DNA of 64,000 bases from Pseudoxanthomonas mexicana (GTDB taxonomy: Bacteria > Pseudomonadota > Gammaproteobacteria > Xanthomonadales > Xanthomonadaceae), in contig NZ_PDWV01000003.1 in assembly GCF_010093385.1 (NCBI RefSeq), forward strand, positions 1 to 64,000. The letters are read 5' to 3'. Of this stretch, positions 9,156 to 18,376 are shown piece after piece; position 1 is the first letter of the stretch, and the number at the start of each line of letters is the position of its first letter. A program made the translations under genes and the position numbers. Under the pieces are notes generated by a model. That model had not been told where the DNA came from. It did not search any database and saw nothing but the letters and a program-made list of their open reading frames with translations.

Positions 9156-10460
9156 ATGTCCGCACCGCAAGCCTCCCTAACGCAAGCCGCCGCCCAGCTA
9201 ATGGATCAGGGCGTGGAATGGATGCAGCAAGGACAGCCCGGGCGCGCCGCGGATTGCTGGCGGCGCGTCGTCGAAATGACGCCCGACTTCGCGCCAGCCC
9301 TCAACAGTCTGGGCGCCTACTACCTGTCCCAGGAAAGATTCGAAGAGTCACAGGCATTGCTGGAGCGGGCTGTCGCTGCTGCTCCGGATCTGGCGATTGC
9401 ACACGCCAATCTTTCGCGTATCCACTCCCTTCGCGGCGAGGCGGAACTTGCGCTAAAGGCGATAGACCGAGCGATCCGAGCTGAACCCGCATCCTGGGGG
9501 CCGCACATGGAAAAGGCGCGCTTGCTGGAGGCAGCGGGACGCCACCGGGAAGCTTCAAGGTCCTGGAATAGTGCACTTGCCTATATGCCGGAGCAGATGC
9601 GGCGTTCGCCCCATCTTCAGACACTCATCGGACAGGCGAGCGCTGCCGTGCGTGAAGACCAAGAGCAACTGCGCAACTTCTTGCTCGACCGCTTGCACGG
9701 CGTGGGTGGTCGTGGCGACCATCGCGCACTTGAGCGGTTCAATCACTGTCTGGATATCGTCACGGGTCGCCGAAGCTTTGTCACCGCGCGCCCCCTGACG
9801 TTGCCCTTCCCTCGATTGCCTGCCATTCCCTTTTTCCACCCTGAAGACTACGACTGGGTCCCGAAAGTCGAGGCAGCGTTCCCCCACGTCCTACAGGAAT
9901 TACAAGGAGTGCTCGATCAGCGGGATCGCTTTACCCCGTATGTCCAGACGCCGCCAGGACAGCCTAAGGGCCAGTTTGCCGCATTGGACCGCACCCTGGA
10001 TTGGGGAGCATTCTTCCTTTGGAAGAATGGTGAGCGGATAGACGATCACGCCAACCTTTGCCCCCAGACCGAGGCAGCATTGATCGAGCATGCGCCTCTG
10101 AATACCGTGCGCGGCAGAGCGCCGGTCGCCTTTTTCTCGGCACTGAAACCGGGCACCCACATACCTCCCCACAACGGCGCTACGAACACGCGGCTGACGG
10201 TCCACCTGCCCCTTATCGTCCCCCGCGATTGCGCGCTCCGCGTAGGCGAAGAAACGCACGTGTGGCAGCCGGGCAAGTTGGTCATGTTTGATGACACGAT
10301 CGAGCACGAAGCCTGGAACTTCAGCGACCAGCTCCGCGTCGTTCTGATCTTCGACATCTGGCACCCGATGCTCACGGACTTGGAAAAGCGCCTGGTGGCC
10401 CATACGGTGGAGGGCATCATGGCCTATTACGGCGAAGGCGCCGACCTTGGAGAACTGTGA
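9156..10460 (+). CDS. TPR protein with aspartyl/asparaginyl beta-hydroxylase domain
   Basis: 434 residues. The N-terminal third (about 10-150) is a run of tetratricopeptide repeats (for example FAPALNSLGAYYLSQERFEES). The C-terminal third is an AspH-like 2-oxoglutarate/Fe(II) oxygenase. The metal ligands are probably the His in HIPPHNG and the His in EHEAWNFS; the 2-oxoglutarate-binding Arg is likely in NTRLTVHLPL or RVVLIF. It joins hslO by a four-base overlap (GTGA), so the two share a transcript. The open frame extends upstream, but the ATG at 9156 starts the family-like part. Substrate unknown. Confidence 0.85.
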   Translation: MSAPQASLTQAAAQLMDQGVEWMQQGQPGRAADCWRRVVEMTPDFAPALNSLGAYYLSQERFEESQALLERAVAAAPDLAIAHANLSRIHSLRGEAELALKAIDRAIRAEPASWGPHMEKARLLEAAGRHREASRSWNSALAYMPEQMRRSPHLQTLIGQASAAVREDQEQLRNFLLDRLHGVGGRGDHRALERFNHCLDIVTGRRSFVTARPLTLPFPRLPAIPFFHPEDYDWVPKVEAAFPHVLQELQGVLDQRDRFTPYVQTPPGQPKGQFAALDRTLDWGAFFLWKNGERIDDHANLCPQTEAALIEHAPLNTVRGRAPVAFFSALKPGTHIPPHNGATNTRLTVHLPLIVPRDCALRVGEETHVWQPGKLVMFDDTIEHEAWNFSDQLRVVLIFDIWHPMLTDLEKRLVAHTVEGIMAYYGEGADLGEL

Positions 10461-11350
10461 GCAGTGATGCCCCCGACACCCTGACCCGATTCCTGCTGCC
10501 CGCCGCCGGTGTGCGCGGCGTAGCCGTTCGGCTGGACGCGACGTGGGACGCCGTCGCCGGGCGCGCGGACTACCCCCCGGCGGCACGCGAACTGCTGGGA
10601 GAGGCGGCCGCGGCGGCCGTCCTCTTCACCGGCCACACCAAGGTGGACGGACGACTGTCCATCCAGATCCGGGGCCAACGCGGCCTGCGCACCCTGTTCG
10701 CCGAATGCACCGCAGCCGGCACCGTGCGCGGCATCGTCCAGCTGACCGAAGCGCAGGATGCCCCGCGCGACCTGCGCGACCTCGGCCGCGACGCCCTGCT
10801 GGCCATCACCATCGAGAACCCGGGCCTGGACCCAAGGGAACCGCAGCGCTACCAGAGCCTGGTGGGGCTGGATGCCAGCCGGCTGGCGGAGGCCTTCGAG
10901 GACTACTTCCGCCAGTCCGAACAGTTGCCTACGCGCCTGCTGCTGGCGGCCGACGGGGGTCGGGCCGGTGGCCTGATGCTGCAGAAGCTGCCTGGCGACG
11001 AGGGCGACGACGATGGCTGGAACCGGGTCGGCACCCTGTTCGGCACCCTGGCCGAAGCGGAGCTGCTGGCGACGCCTGTCCCCGTCCTGCTGCATCGCCT
11101 GTTCCACGAGGAATCGCCCCAGGTGTTGACCCAGCGCCCAGTTCGCTTCGGCTGCTCTTGTTCCCGCGAACGGGTTGCGAGCATGCTGCAGTCGTTGGGG
11201 CAGGAGGAGGCGGTGGCCGCCCTGGCCGACGGCGTGGCCGAAGTCCGTTGCGAGTTCTGTGGGCAGCAGTACCGGTTCACGCCGCCCCAGATCGAGGAAC
11301 TTTTCGACCATCCGGTGGTCGACATGGAGGCACCTGCCCGCCTGCAGTAG
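10457..11350 (+). CDS. hslO: Hsp33 redox-regulated chaperone
   Basis: 297 residues from a GTG start overlapping the preceding stop. The zinc-binding redox switch of Hsp33 is intact: CSC at residues 233-235 and CEFC at 265-268. The N-terminal domain has the family block FTGHTKVDGRLSIQIRGQ. The protein is a cytosolic holdase activated by oxidation and unfolding. The link to an upstream oxygenase gene is conserved only as far as this window shows; whether the pair works together is unknown. Confidence 0.96.
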   Translation: MSSDAPDTLTRFLLPAAGVRGVAVRLDATWDAVAGRADYPPAARELLGEAAAAAVLFTGHTKVDGRLSIQIRGQRGLRTLFAECTAAGTVRGIVQLTEAQDAPRDLRDLGRDALLAITIENPGLDPREPQRYQSLVGLDASRLAEAFEDYFRQSEQLPTRLLLAADGGRAGGLMLQKLPGDEGDDDGWNRVGTLFGTLAEAELLATPVPVLLHRLFHEESPQVLTQRPVRFGCSCSRERVASMLQSLGQEEAVAALADGVAEVRCEFCGQQYRFTPPQIEELFDHPVVDMEAPARLQ

Positions 11351-11379
11351 TCCGGCGGTCAGAAAGTCGCCCCGGGGAC

Positions 11380-11408
11380 TTGTTAAAGAATCATAAACGG
11401 CATAGCAT
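11380..11408 (+). promoter_or_regulatory. Candidate sigma-70 promoter for the exported protein gene
   Basis: TTGTTA (11380-11385) and TAGCAT (11403-11408) are spaced by 17 bases in an AT-richer stretch 55 bases upstream of the ATG at 11463. Confidence 0.45.
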
Positions 11409-11462
11409 CGGTTTCCCTTCGGGAGGGGAACTCCAGGGCGTCCCAGGAGTCTGAAGCCAGCC

Positions 11463-12332
11463 ATGAAACTGCGTAGCCTTTCACTGTCGCTTGCCCTGCT
11501 GCTCGCCACCGGCGTGGCGGCGGACGCGCATGCCCAGAAAAGTGCGCGCAAGCCGGCCGCGGAACCGCACGCCACTGCCCTTCCCATCTGGAACAACGAC
11601 GGCAAGGTCGAGGCGGTTCTGCTGCTGGAACCCACAGGCCAGGCCGAAGCCGGCGCCCGCTGGCGGCTGGGTCGCAATTCGCTGACCACCGCCTTCGGAC
11701 TGGAAAGTGGTGACGCGCTCGGACTGGTCTGCAACCGCAAGGCCGGCGTGGTGGGCAATATCGGCAATCTGGCCAGCCATTGCATGCTGGCCACCCTCGG
11801 CGACGATGATGACGACACGTCCAGCCAGCGCGTCAGCGCTTCGGCTGTGTTGAGCCGCCCGGGCGGCAAGCTCGGCCTCTCGGCCGGTACCGGCCGCGAC
11901 ACGCTGCCGGCCTGGCTGTCCTCCGGCCGCGGCACGGGGCGCGTCGAACAGAACGATCTGGCGGTGTTCGGCCAGAAGAACATCGGCCGCGAAGGTTTCG
12001 TGTCGATCGGCGGCGCCGTGGCCAAGGCCACCCTGGTGCCCGCCTCCGACCTGCCCGCCCTGGCGGACCGCTGGAACAGCCGCAGCCTGAGCGTCGGTGG
12101 CGGCTACGGCCCCTTCAGCGCCAACATCGTCGGACGTGTCGTCGATGTACCCGGCCAGCCCGGCAAGTTCGAGGGTCTGGGCGTAGGCCTGACCTGGCGC
12201 ACGCCCTGGAGCGGACAACTCACCGTCGGCGCCGAGAACGTCATCACCCGCGGCAAGAACCCCTTCTCGCTGACCAACGAGAACGCCGACGAAGGCACGG
12301 TTCCTTACGTGCGGTACGAGCAGGATCTGTAG
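11463..12332 (+). CDS. Exported protein of unknown function, possible outer-membrane barrel
   Basis: 289 residues with a clear signal peptide (MKLRSLSLSLALLLATGVAADAHA cut near AQ). The mature part is rich in Gly and in alternating hydrophobic/polar strands (for example SLSVGGGYGPFSANIVGRVVD and GLGVGLTWRTPWSGQLTVGAEN), with a patch of Asp residues near 117-121. Strand pattern and lack of helices suggest a small beta-barrel or surface protein. I do not recognise a named family. It has its own candidate promoter and a hairpin after the stop. Confidence 0.75.
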   Translation: MKLRSLSLSLALLLATGVAADAHAQKSARKPAAEPHATALPIWNNDGKVEAVLLLEPTGQAEAGARWRLGRNSLTTAFGLESGDALGLVCNRKAGVVGNIGNLASHCMLATLGDDDDDTSSQRVSASAVLSRPGGKLGLSAGTGRDTLPAWLSSGRGTGRVEQNDLAVFGQKNIGREGFVSIGGAVAKATLVPASDLPALADRWNSRSLSVGGGYGPFSANIVGRVVDVPGQPGKFEGLGVGLTWRTPWSGQLTVGAENVITRGKNPFSLTNENADEGTVPYVRYEQDL

Positions 12333-12333
12333 C

Positions 12334-12360
12334 CAGCTCCTCCTATCGCGGAGGGAGCTG
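12334..12360 (+). terminator. Hairpin after the exported protein gene
   Basis: Imperfect stem CAGCTCC-TCC / GGA-GGGAGCTG around a TATCGC loop, starting two bases after the stop codon. There is no clear T run, so a terminator is likely but not certain. Confidence 0.45.
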
Positions 12361-12569
12361 CCAGATTTCTGCGCGCACGTACCATATACTCCAAACCACT
12401 TCGCGAGTCCGCGAAGACGTCGCCGTGTTGCACTCATGATGCCGTCCCTTTCGGTACGGCGCTTAATTCAGCGGGATTCGAGCTCCGTCATCGCGCCGCA
12501 GCCAGTCAGCATGGCATGCTTGCAACTCACCAGCCATCAGAAGTTCGATCTAAATTTCCTTTCGGCCCA

Positions 12570-14117
12570 ATGAACTCACTCACCAGTCTGCTAGCGACTG
12601 CGGGCGCGCACTTGAAAGCAGGGCAACTACCCTCCGCAAGGCAGCTGAATGCGCAGGTTCTGACGACAAGCCCTTTCTCAGTTCCAGCCCTGCTACAGGC
12701 CTCTTATATCGAGGGGGCGGCGGACAACTATAGGCTGGCGCGCGACTATGCTGTCCGTGCCTACAACTGCCATGCCGGCGACATCCGAGATGTCGCCCCT
12801 CTGCTTAGGCGCCTGCGCATCTTCCATTTGGGCCGCGAAGCACGTGCTCTCATCGATGCGGCCGAATACCTGGATGCGGCAGCGCCGGCGGTCGTGTTCG
12901 ACGAGATAGCCACGGTACTGAACCAACTCGGCGACCCGGAAAAGGCGCTGGAATTTCTCGAAAGAGGATTGAAGCGGCACCCATCTGCCGCGGAACTGCG
13001 TCTGACACACGCCCACACGCTTATGTTTGTCGGCCGCCTTGAGGAATCTGAACGCGAATTCGACCGCTGTGTGGCGGCGTATCCAAATGTCGCATTCGCG
13101 TGGTGGATGCGCTCCCGCTTACGCCGTCAGAGTGACGACATGAATCATGTCGACGCTCTGCGAAGGCAGCTGGCAATGCCTATGCAACCTCCGCAGAATC
13201 GGCCACTGCTTGCGTACGCCCTGCATAAGGAGCTCGACGACCTTGGCAGGGTGCAGGAATCCATCGATGCACTCGATTTGGCATGCAAAGCTAAGCGCGC
13301 GCAGATCAAGTACTCCACCCAGGAAACGAGTCGTCTGTTTAGTAAGCTCAGAGGACTTTCCATAAGCTCGTCCCACCACAACATCGCAGGCCCCACTCCG
13401 ATTTTTATCGTGGGCATGCACCGCTCAGGCACAACACTTCTTGAGCAGCTCCTTGATGGCCATCCAGACATACGTGGCTTGGGGGAACTGTACGATTTCA
13501 CCAGCCAGATGCGTAATGCGACAGATCATTTCTGCCGCGGAGTCATCGACACGACAATCGTCGAGCAATCATGTTCTCTGGACTATGCGCAGATCGGCCA
13601 AGGGTACATGCAATCGATCTCATGGCGACTCGGCCCCGAGAGTCACTTCACAGACAAACTTCCGTCGAACTTCCTCAACATCGGCTTTATTTGCCAGGCG
13701 CTACCCAACGCGAAGATTCTGCACATGGTGCGAGACCCCAGGGAGACGGGCTTCTCAGCCCTCAGGGAACTCTTCTCTGACACCAGCAGCCTTTACTCAT
13801 ACGATCAGACCGAACTCGCGGCCTATCACGGAGAATATCGGGATCTCATGGCGCACTGGCACCTGCAGTTCCCCGGACGCATACATGACGTTTCCTATGA
13901 GGAACTGACGCGCGACACCGAGCATGCATTAAGGCGTGTCATGGCTTTTTGCCACCTGCCATATGCCCCCTCCATGCTGTCCCTTACCGCCAATCGCCGG
14001 AGCATCACTACCGCAAGTGCGGTTCAGGTGCGACAAGCAATCGAGTACCGTGATACGCCGAAGTGGCACGCTTATCGGGAATATCTCGCCCCTCTGCTGG
14101 CCGGCCTTCAAGCCTGA
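12570..14117 (+). CDS. TPR-containing sulfotransferase family protein
   Basis: About 515 residues from the ATG at 12570; the frame also has an ATG at 12516, but the added 18 residues look unlike the family. Residues up to about 260 form TPR-like helical repeats. The C-terminal part is a sulfotransferase: the PAPS 5'-phosphosulfate loop is GMHRSGTTLLEQLLDGHPDI and the 3'-phosphate region includes HMVRDPRETGFSALR. Such proteins transfer sulfate from PAPS to a protein, lipid or glycan; the acceptor is unknown. Codon choice (more A/T in third positions) differs from nearby genes, and a transposase remnant follows directly, which suggests acquisition by transfer. Confidence 0.85.
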   Translation: MNSLTSLLATAGAHLKAGQLPSARQLNAQVLTTSPFSVPALLQASYIEGAADNYRLARDYAVRAYNCHAGDIRDVAPLLRRLRIFHLGREARALIDAAEYLDAAAPAVVFDEIATVLNQLGDPEKALEFLERGLKRHPSAAELRLTHAHTLMFVGRLEESEREFDRCVAAYPNVAFAWWMRSRLRRQSDDMNHVDALRRQLAMPMQPPQNRPLLAYALHKELDDLGRVQESIDALDLACKAKRAQIKYSTQETSRLFSKLRGLSISSSHHNIAGPTPIFIVGMHRSGTTLLEQLLDGHPDIRGLGELYDFTSQMRNATDHFCRGVIDTTIVEQSCSLDYAQIGQGYMQSISWRLGPESHFTDKLPSNFLNIGFICQALPNAKILHMVRDPRETGFSALRELFSDTSSLYSYDQTELAAYHGEYRDLMAHWHLQFPGRIHDVSYEELTRDTEHALRRVMAFCHLPYAPSMLSLTANRRSITTASAVQVRQAIEYRDTPKWHAYREYLAPLLAGLQA

Positions 14118-14205
14118 ACATTCCGCCACCGGGTGGTCACCAAGTGCAATGCCGGCGTCGAATTGACCTGACGATTGCCGGTGACTTGGCTCCCAGTTGT
14201 CGGAA

Positions 14206-14508
14206 ATGAGCCAGCTCTTGATGCGCAGATGCAGCAGCTGGCCGAGCGACGCGTACTCGTAGCGATCCTCTGAGACTGCAGGCTCCAGTTCGGCCGAGCG
14301 ATGCAGACCAGCGCGCCGCAGTAGCCGGGCGATGGTGCTTGGGGCAACAGGCAGTTGCTCGGCGATCCGCCAATACGTCTGCAGTGAGCGGCCGCTCGAT
14401 GATCCTCTGCACTAGTACCTGCGGCGCGGCATGCGGGCAGGAGTGCGGACGAGAGCAACGGCCTACCAAGCCTTCTGACCTTGCGATCGACCGCTCCCGT
14501 CCGATCAT
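14206..14508 (-). pseudogene. IS481-family transposase remnant
   Basis: No intact gene fills this gap. On the minus strand one frame reads EGLVGRCSRPHSCPHAAPQ, typical of the IS481 N-terminal region (SRPHRSPH). After a frameshift near 14385-14395 the next frame reads WRIAEQLPVAPSTIARLLRR and then AELEPAVSEDRYEYASLGQL, matching the helix-turn-helix and pre-catalytic ELEP..RYE..RPG block. The DDE catalytic domain is missing. This is a decayed fragment of an insertion sequence; no terminal inverted repeats could be assigned. Confidence 0.75.
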
Positions 14509-14521
14509 CCAATACTTCTTA

Positions 14522-14551
14522 AAACAAAGGGGCCTTTCGGCCCCTTTGTTT
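14522..14551 (-). terminator. Rho-independent terminator of the TonB receptor gene
   Basis: Perfect 13-bp stem AAACAAAGGGGCC / GGCCCCTTTGTTT with a four-base loop, about 30 bases past the receptor stop. It could also stop transcripts arriving from the left. Confidence 0.85.
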
Positions 14552-14581
14552 CAAGCTTGCAGGGCTTTTACGCCCGGTAAA

Positions 14582-17158
14582 TCAGAAGCTCTGCGTGTAG
14601 CGCACGTAGATCTGACGACCCCACGCGTTGTACACCGTGTTGTTGTACCCGGGGGTGTAAGCCTGATCCAGACGCGGCTTCTTATCCGTCACGTTGACCG
14701 AGCCCAGCGTGATCTTGCCGTTCCACGGGGTGGTGTAGCTAGCCTGCAGATCGTGCGTGAAGTAGTTCTTCTCGCACTTGTACACGTACTCGGCGTCGAT
14801 CGCGTCCTGGCAGCTGTCGAAGAACTGCTCGTAGTACTCCGGCGTGGCGGCGATACCATTGACGGTCCAAGACAGGGAGAAATCGCCCTTGGTCCAGGTG
14901 TTGACCAGGGTGGCCCTCCAATCCGGATAGTCGGAGTCACCCACGTAGTCATAGGGACCGGTGTACGGATCGATGACTTCGAACTTGTTGACATAGCTGA
15001 TCAGCAGCTGGCTGCGCAATGCACCCCAAGCACCGAAGTCGAAGTTGGTACGGGCGGAGAAATCATAGCCGTCCGTCTTGATCACGCCTTCATTGCCGTA
15101 ACCCGCACGGACCTGCAGGATGGCCTGCGTGGCCGGGTCACGCGTTACGAACAAGTTGGCGGGCAGGAACTGACCCAGGCGGCTGCGATTGACGACGGTC
15201 TGGGCCGAGTAGAAACGGATCTGGTTCTCGATCTCGGAGTTGTAGTAGTCCAGGCTCATGTTCAGCCAGTCGGTCGCATCCCACACGACACCAGCACTCC
15301 ACTGCTTGGACTCTTCCGGCTGCAGATTCGGGGCTGCAACACGCAGGCCGTTGATCTGGATCGAGGTCGTGGGCGACACACCGATCTGTGCGGCGGTAGC
15401 GGCGTCGACGACGCTGTCCGCAGAGAAGGAATCCTTCTGGTTCACGATGTTCAGCGGGGGAGCACGGAAACCCTCGCCATACGAAGCACGCAGCGTCAGG
15501 TTATCGAGCGGCTGGTAACGGAAAGAAACCTTCGGTGAAGTCGCGTCGCCGAAGTCGGAGTAGTCGTCGTAGCGAGCCGCCAGGTCGACTTCGAACTGGC
15601 TGGTGATCGGCAGGATCCATTCCGCGTACAGCGAATTCAGTTCACGCGTACCGGCCGAGGAGTTACCCGACGAGCCACCCACGTTGCCGGCAGCAGACTG
15701 GGCGTCGTAGATATCCGCATAGTCTTCTTCGCGACGCTCGGCACCGATGGCCAGCACCGACGTGCCACCGCTCAGCTGGAACAGATCGATCGTGGCCTGA
15801 GCGTACAGTTCATCAGCCTTGAAGAAACTGTTGCGGCTCGTCGTGGTGCGGATCTGGTCCAACACATCGAGCGAGTTGGACTCCGGATCGAACACGTTGT
15901 AGTCACCGGAACCGATCAGGAGCTCGGCCACAGGAATGTTGACGTAGTTCTCGCCGAAGGAGACGAAGCGCGATTCCGAGCGACGCAGGCCGAAGTCCAG
16001 CGCAACCTTGTCGGTAGCCTGCCAGTTGAAGCCGAGCGTCGTGTCGTACACGTTGCTCTCGTCGTAATTGTCGCGCGGACCGAGCGCGGCGAAGCGGTGC
16101 TTCAGCAACGCATCCGTACCGGTGGTGTTGCTGACGCTATCGCCAGCGACGAAGATGAACTCCGGCGTCGGGGCGAAGCGGCCGAAGCTCTCGACGCGCG
16201 TCACGCTGCTGGCGAAGTAGGTGCTCCAGTCGTCGTTGATCTGGTAGTCGCCGCGCACGAACAGCGACTTCTGGTCGACCGACGCGGTGTCCGCGGCCAC
16301 CAGGTTGAAGTCGTACAAGCAGACTGCGCCGGGCTGATAGAAGCCGGTGTTGGTGCAGCCACCTGGGACAGCGGAACGGAAGCTGGTGGGCGCCCGGTTG
16401 CCGTTGGCGTCGACGCCGAAGTTGTAGTAGTTGTTCGAGTACGACGAAGCACCCGGACCCACCCACTCCAGATCGGAGATGAAGTTGATGCCGCGACGGT
16501 TGTAGGCCGCGCCGCCGAGCAGGCGACCACGGTCGCCAGACACACCGAAGATTGCCGAGCCTTCCTCGGTATCGCCGCCGCGCTTGCTGGCGCCCTTGCC
16601 CAGCATTACTTCAACGCCGTTGAAGTCTTTGCGCGTGATGATGTTGATCACGCCACCCAGGGCGTCGGCACCGTAGATGGCCGATGCGCCGTCGGTGAGG
16701 ATTTCGACGCGCTCCACGGCCGCCAGCGGAATGGTGTTGAGGTCCTGACCCGCCTCGTTGAACTGCGGCGAATTCGGCGCGCGGCGTCCGTCGATGAGGA
16801 TCAGCGTACGACCACTACCCAAGCCACGCAGGCTGATACCGCTGAACGACTGCGCCGAGCTGCCCGAAGCGGGCGTGGTGGAGCCGAACGAGTTGAAGGT
16901 GGAGTTCTGCAGCAGTTCGGCCACGGAGACCTTACCGCTGACTTCGATGTCCTGACGCGAGATGACGGTGACCGGCAGGGCACCTTCGATCTCTGCACGC
17001 TTGATGCGCGAACCCGTCACTTCGATGCGATCGAGGGTCTTGGTGTCGGACGCGGTGCTTTCGGCTTCCTGGGCGAAGGCATTGCCGGTGGCCAGCGAGG
17101 CGGCGCTGGCGAACAACGCAAACTTGATCGCGTTGGGCAGCTTCTTGAGGTTAGTCAT
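14582..17158 (-). CDS. TonB-dependent receptor, outer membrane
   Basis: 858 residues. The ATG at 17158 is chosen because GGAGAG precedes it and a signal peptide follows (FALFASAASLATGNAFA). After it come a TonB-box-like segment with TLDRIEVTGSRIKR, the plug domain (about residues 50-160, with LRGLGSGRTLILIDGRR and GASAIYGADALGGVINI) and a 22-strand barrel ending in the outer-membrane sorting residue Phe (RYTQSF). Family members import siderophores, sugars, peptides or other large nutrients with energy from TonB-ExbBD. No nearby gene names the substrate. The N-terminal form ETRIKR/GSRIKR with a Gly/Ser-rich plug is common in the expanded xanthomonad receptor set. Confidence 0.93.
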   Translation of the reverse strand: MTNLKKLPNAIKFALFASAASLATGNAFAQEAESTASDTKTLDRIEVTGSRIKRAEIEGALPVTVISRQDIEVSGKVSVAELLQNSTFNSFGSTTPASGSSAQSFSGISLRGLGSGRTLILIDGRRAPNSPQFNEAGQDLNTIPLAAVERVEILTDGASAIYGADALGGVINIITRKDFNGVEVMLGKGASKRGGDTEEGSAIFGVSGDRGRLLGGAAYNRRGINFISDLEWVGPGASSYSNNYYNFGVDANGNRAPTSFRSAVPGGCTNTGFYQPGAVCLYDFNLVAADTASVDQKSLFVRGDYQINDDWSTYFASSVTRVESFGRFAPTPEFIFVAGDSVSNTTGTDALLKHRFAALGPRDNYDESNVYDTTLGFNWQATDKVALDFGLRRSESRFVSFGENYVNIPVAELLIGSGDYNVFDPESNSLDVLDQIRTTTSRNSFFKADELYAQATIDLFQLSGGTSVLAIGAERREEDYADIYDAQSAAGNVGGSSGNSSAGTRELNSLYAEWILPITSQFEVDLAARYDDYSDFGDATSPKVSFRYQPLDNLTLRASYGEGFRAPPLNIVNQKDSFSADSVVDAATAAQIGVSPTTSIQINGLRVAAPNLQPEESKQWSAGVVWDATDWLNMSLDYYNSEIENQIRFYSAQTVVNRSRLGQFLPANLFVTRDPATQAILQVRAGYGNEGVIKTDGYDFSARTNFDFGAWGALRSQLLISYVNKFEVIDPYTGPYDYVGDSDYPDWRATLVNTWTKGDFSLSWTVNGIAATPEYYEQFFDSCQDAIDAEYVYKCEKNYFTHDLQASYTTPWNGKITLGSVNVTDKKPRLDQAYTPGYNNTVYNAWGRQIYVRYTQSF

Positions 17159-17260
17159 TAGAGGCTCTCTCTCCAAATGTTCACAGAAAAGCCTAAGCCT
17201 CGCGGCCTGGGCCAATGGTTCAGACGCATGAATGCTGCGCGACTGGTGCCCAGAGCATAA

Positions 17261-17273
17261 CGTAAATTTTACG
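17261..17273. promoter_or_regulatory. Palindrome upstream of the TonB receptor, possible operator
   Basis: The 314-base gap before the receptor gene holds CGTAAATTTTACG, a 6+1+6 inverted repeat about 100 bases upstream of the start, next to a TATGCT that could be a -10 on the minus strand. This is the only regulatory-looking element I see there. Confidence 0.3.
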
Positions 17274-17393
17274 GCGATGAAAAGAACCCGATGATTTATT
17301 GAAGAATTCCGTTTTTTTCAGCCCAATCAGTTACTTGCGAAACCTTTTTCCGCCGGGCGTTCGACCATCCGTCGGATTCAGGCCCAAACAGGA

Positions 17394-17413
17394 AGGGCGC
17401 CGACGGGCGCCCT
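17394..17413 (-). terminator. Hairpin after the DUF4097 gene
   Basis: AGGGCGCC / GGCGCCCT with a GACG loop, extended by weaker outer pairing, 60 bases past the DUF4097 stop. The T run is weak. Confidence 0.6.
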
Positions 17414-17472
17414 CCCTGTTCATGTTTCAGGCCGACGCAGGCCTTCCGTTACGTCACGCGTGCGGATGACCC

Positions 17473-18366
17473 CTACTCCACGCGTACCTCCGCACTGCCC
17501 GAGAACGTCTCCACCGTGACACGACCGCTGCCGCTGCCGTAGCGCGTGGAGAAGCTGCTGCCGGGGCCGCGGCGCTTCTCGATGGTCACACCCGTGGCTT
17601 TAAGACGGCCACTGAAACTCTCACCGCTCACCTGCGCCGACACGTCCGCCGGCAGGTGCAGCACCAGGTCGCCGCTGACCGACTCCATGCTGATTTCGCC
17701 ACCTGGCGCCAGCGCCGTGCTGACCTCCACACGGCCGCTGACGGTGCTGGCGCTGAGGTCGCGCACCTTCTCACCGTTGACTGCCACCTGGATGCGTCCG
17801 GATACGGTTTCCGCATCGATCTCGCCGGCCAGGCGGCCGCGCAGCTGGATAGCGCCGCTGACGGTGGCGACACCCACGTCGTCGCTGTTGAGGGTGAGGG
17901 TGGCATTGCCGCTGACGGTCTCCACGTCCGCCTTCCGCGGTGCGGCGGCGGCCACCACGCTTCCGCTGACCGTATTGACGGACAGCTCGCCCGACGCCAC
18001 GCCGGTGACATGCACGTCGGCGGCGACCGTTTCGATCTCCAGGTCGGCGCGCAGGGGCACCATCACCACCAGGTCGGTGGGGCCGGCCCGATCGCCTCCC
18101 CAGCCGCCCTTGGGATAGCGCACTTCGATGCTCACCTGGGGTCCCGACCCGTCGATGTCCAGTTTCTCCACGCCCTTGCCCAGCGTGCCGGTGACCTGGA
18201 CTTCGTTGCGTTCCCAGCCGCGCACTTCGATGCGCCCCTTGAGGTTGCTGATGTCCACGCGTCCGCGGGCATCCAGCGGGCGCGTCTCGTTGATGGCCGT
18301 CTGCGCCAGCGCAGCCGGCGCAAGCAGGAAGGTGGTCAGAAGCAAGGGAAGGATGGAGGTACGCAT
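17473..18366 (-). CDS. DUF4097 family beta-helix protein, exported
   Basis: 297 residues with a signal peptide (about 1-21). The rest is a repeated strand pattern (VDISNLKGRIEVRGW, TVSGSV, TVSGAIQL, TVSGRIQV, TVSGRVEV, SVSGDLVL, SFSGRLKA, TFSGSAEV) typical of DUF4097/adhesin-like beta-helices. The function of the family is unknown. The ribosome binding site GAGGAG lies on the stop codon of the upstream gene, and the gene closes an ECF sigma / membrane protein / DUF4097 operon, so it may sense or respond to envelope state. Confidence 0.88.
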   Translation of the reverse strand: MRTSILPLLLTTFLLAPAALAQTAINETRPLDARGRVDISNLKGRIEVRGWERNEVQVTGTLGKGVEKLDIDGSGPQVSIEVRYPKGGWGGDRAGPTDLVVMVPLRADLEIETVAADVHVTGVASGELSVNTVSGSVVAAAAPRKADVETVSGNATLTLNSDDVGVATVSGAIQLRGRLAGEIDAETVSGRIQVAVNGEKVRDLSASTVSGRVEVSTALAPGGEISMESVSGDLVLHLPADVSAQVSGESFSGRLKATGVTIEKRRGPGSSFSTRYGSGSGRVTVETFSGSAEVRVE

Positions 18367-18376
18367 GGGGAACTCC

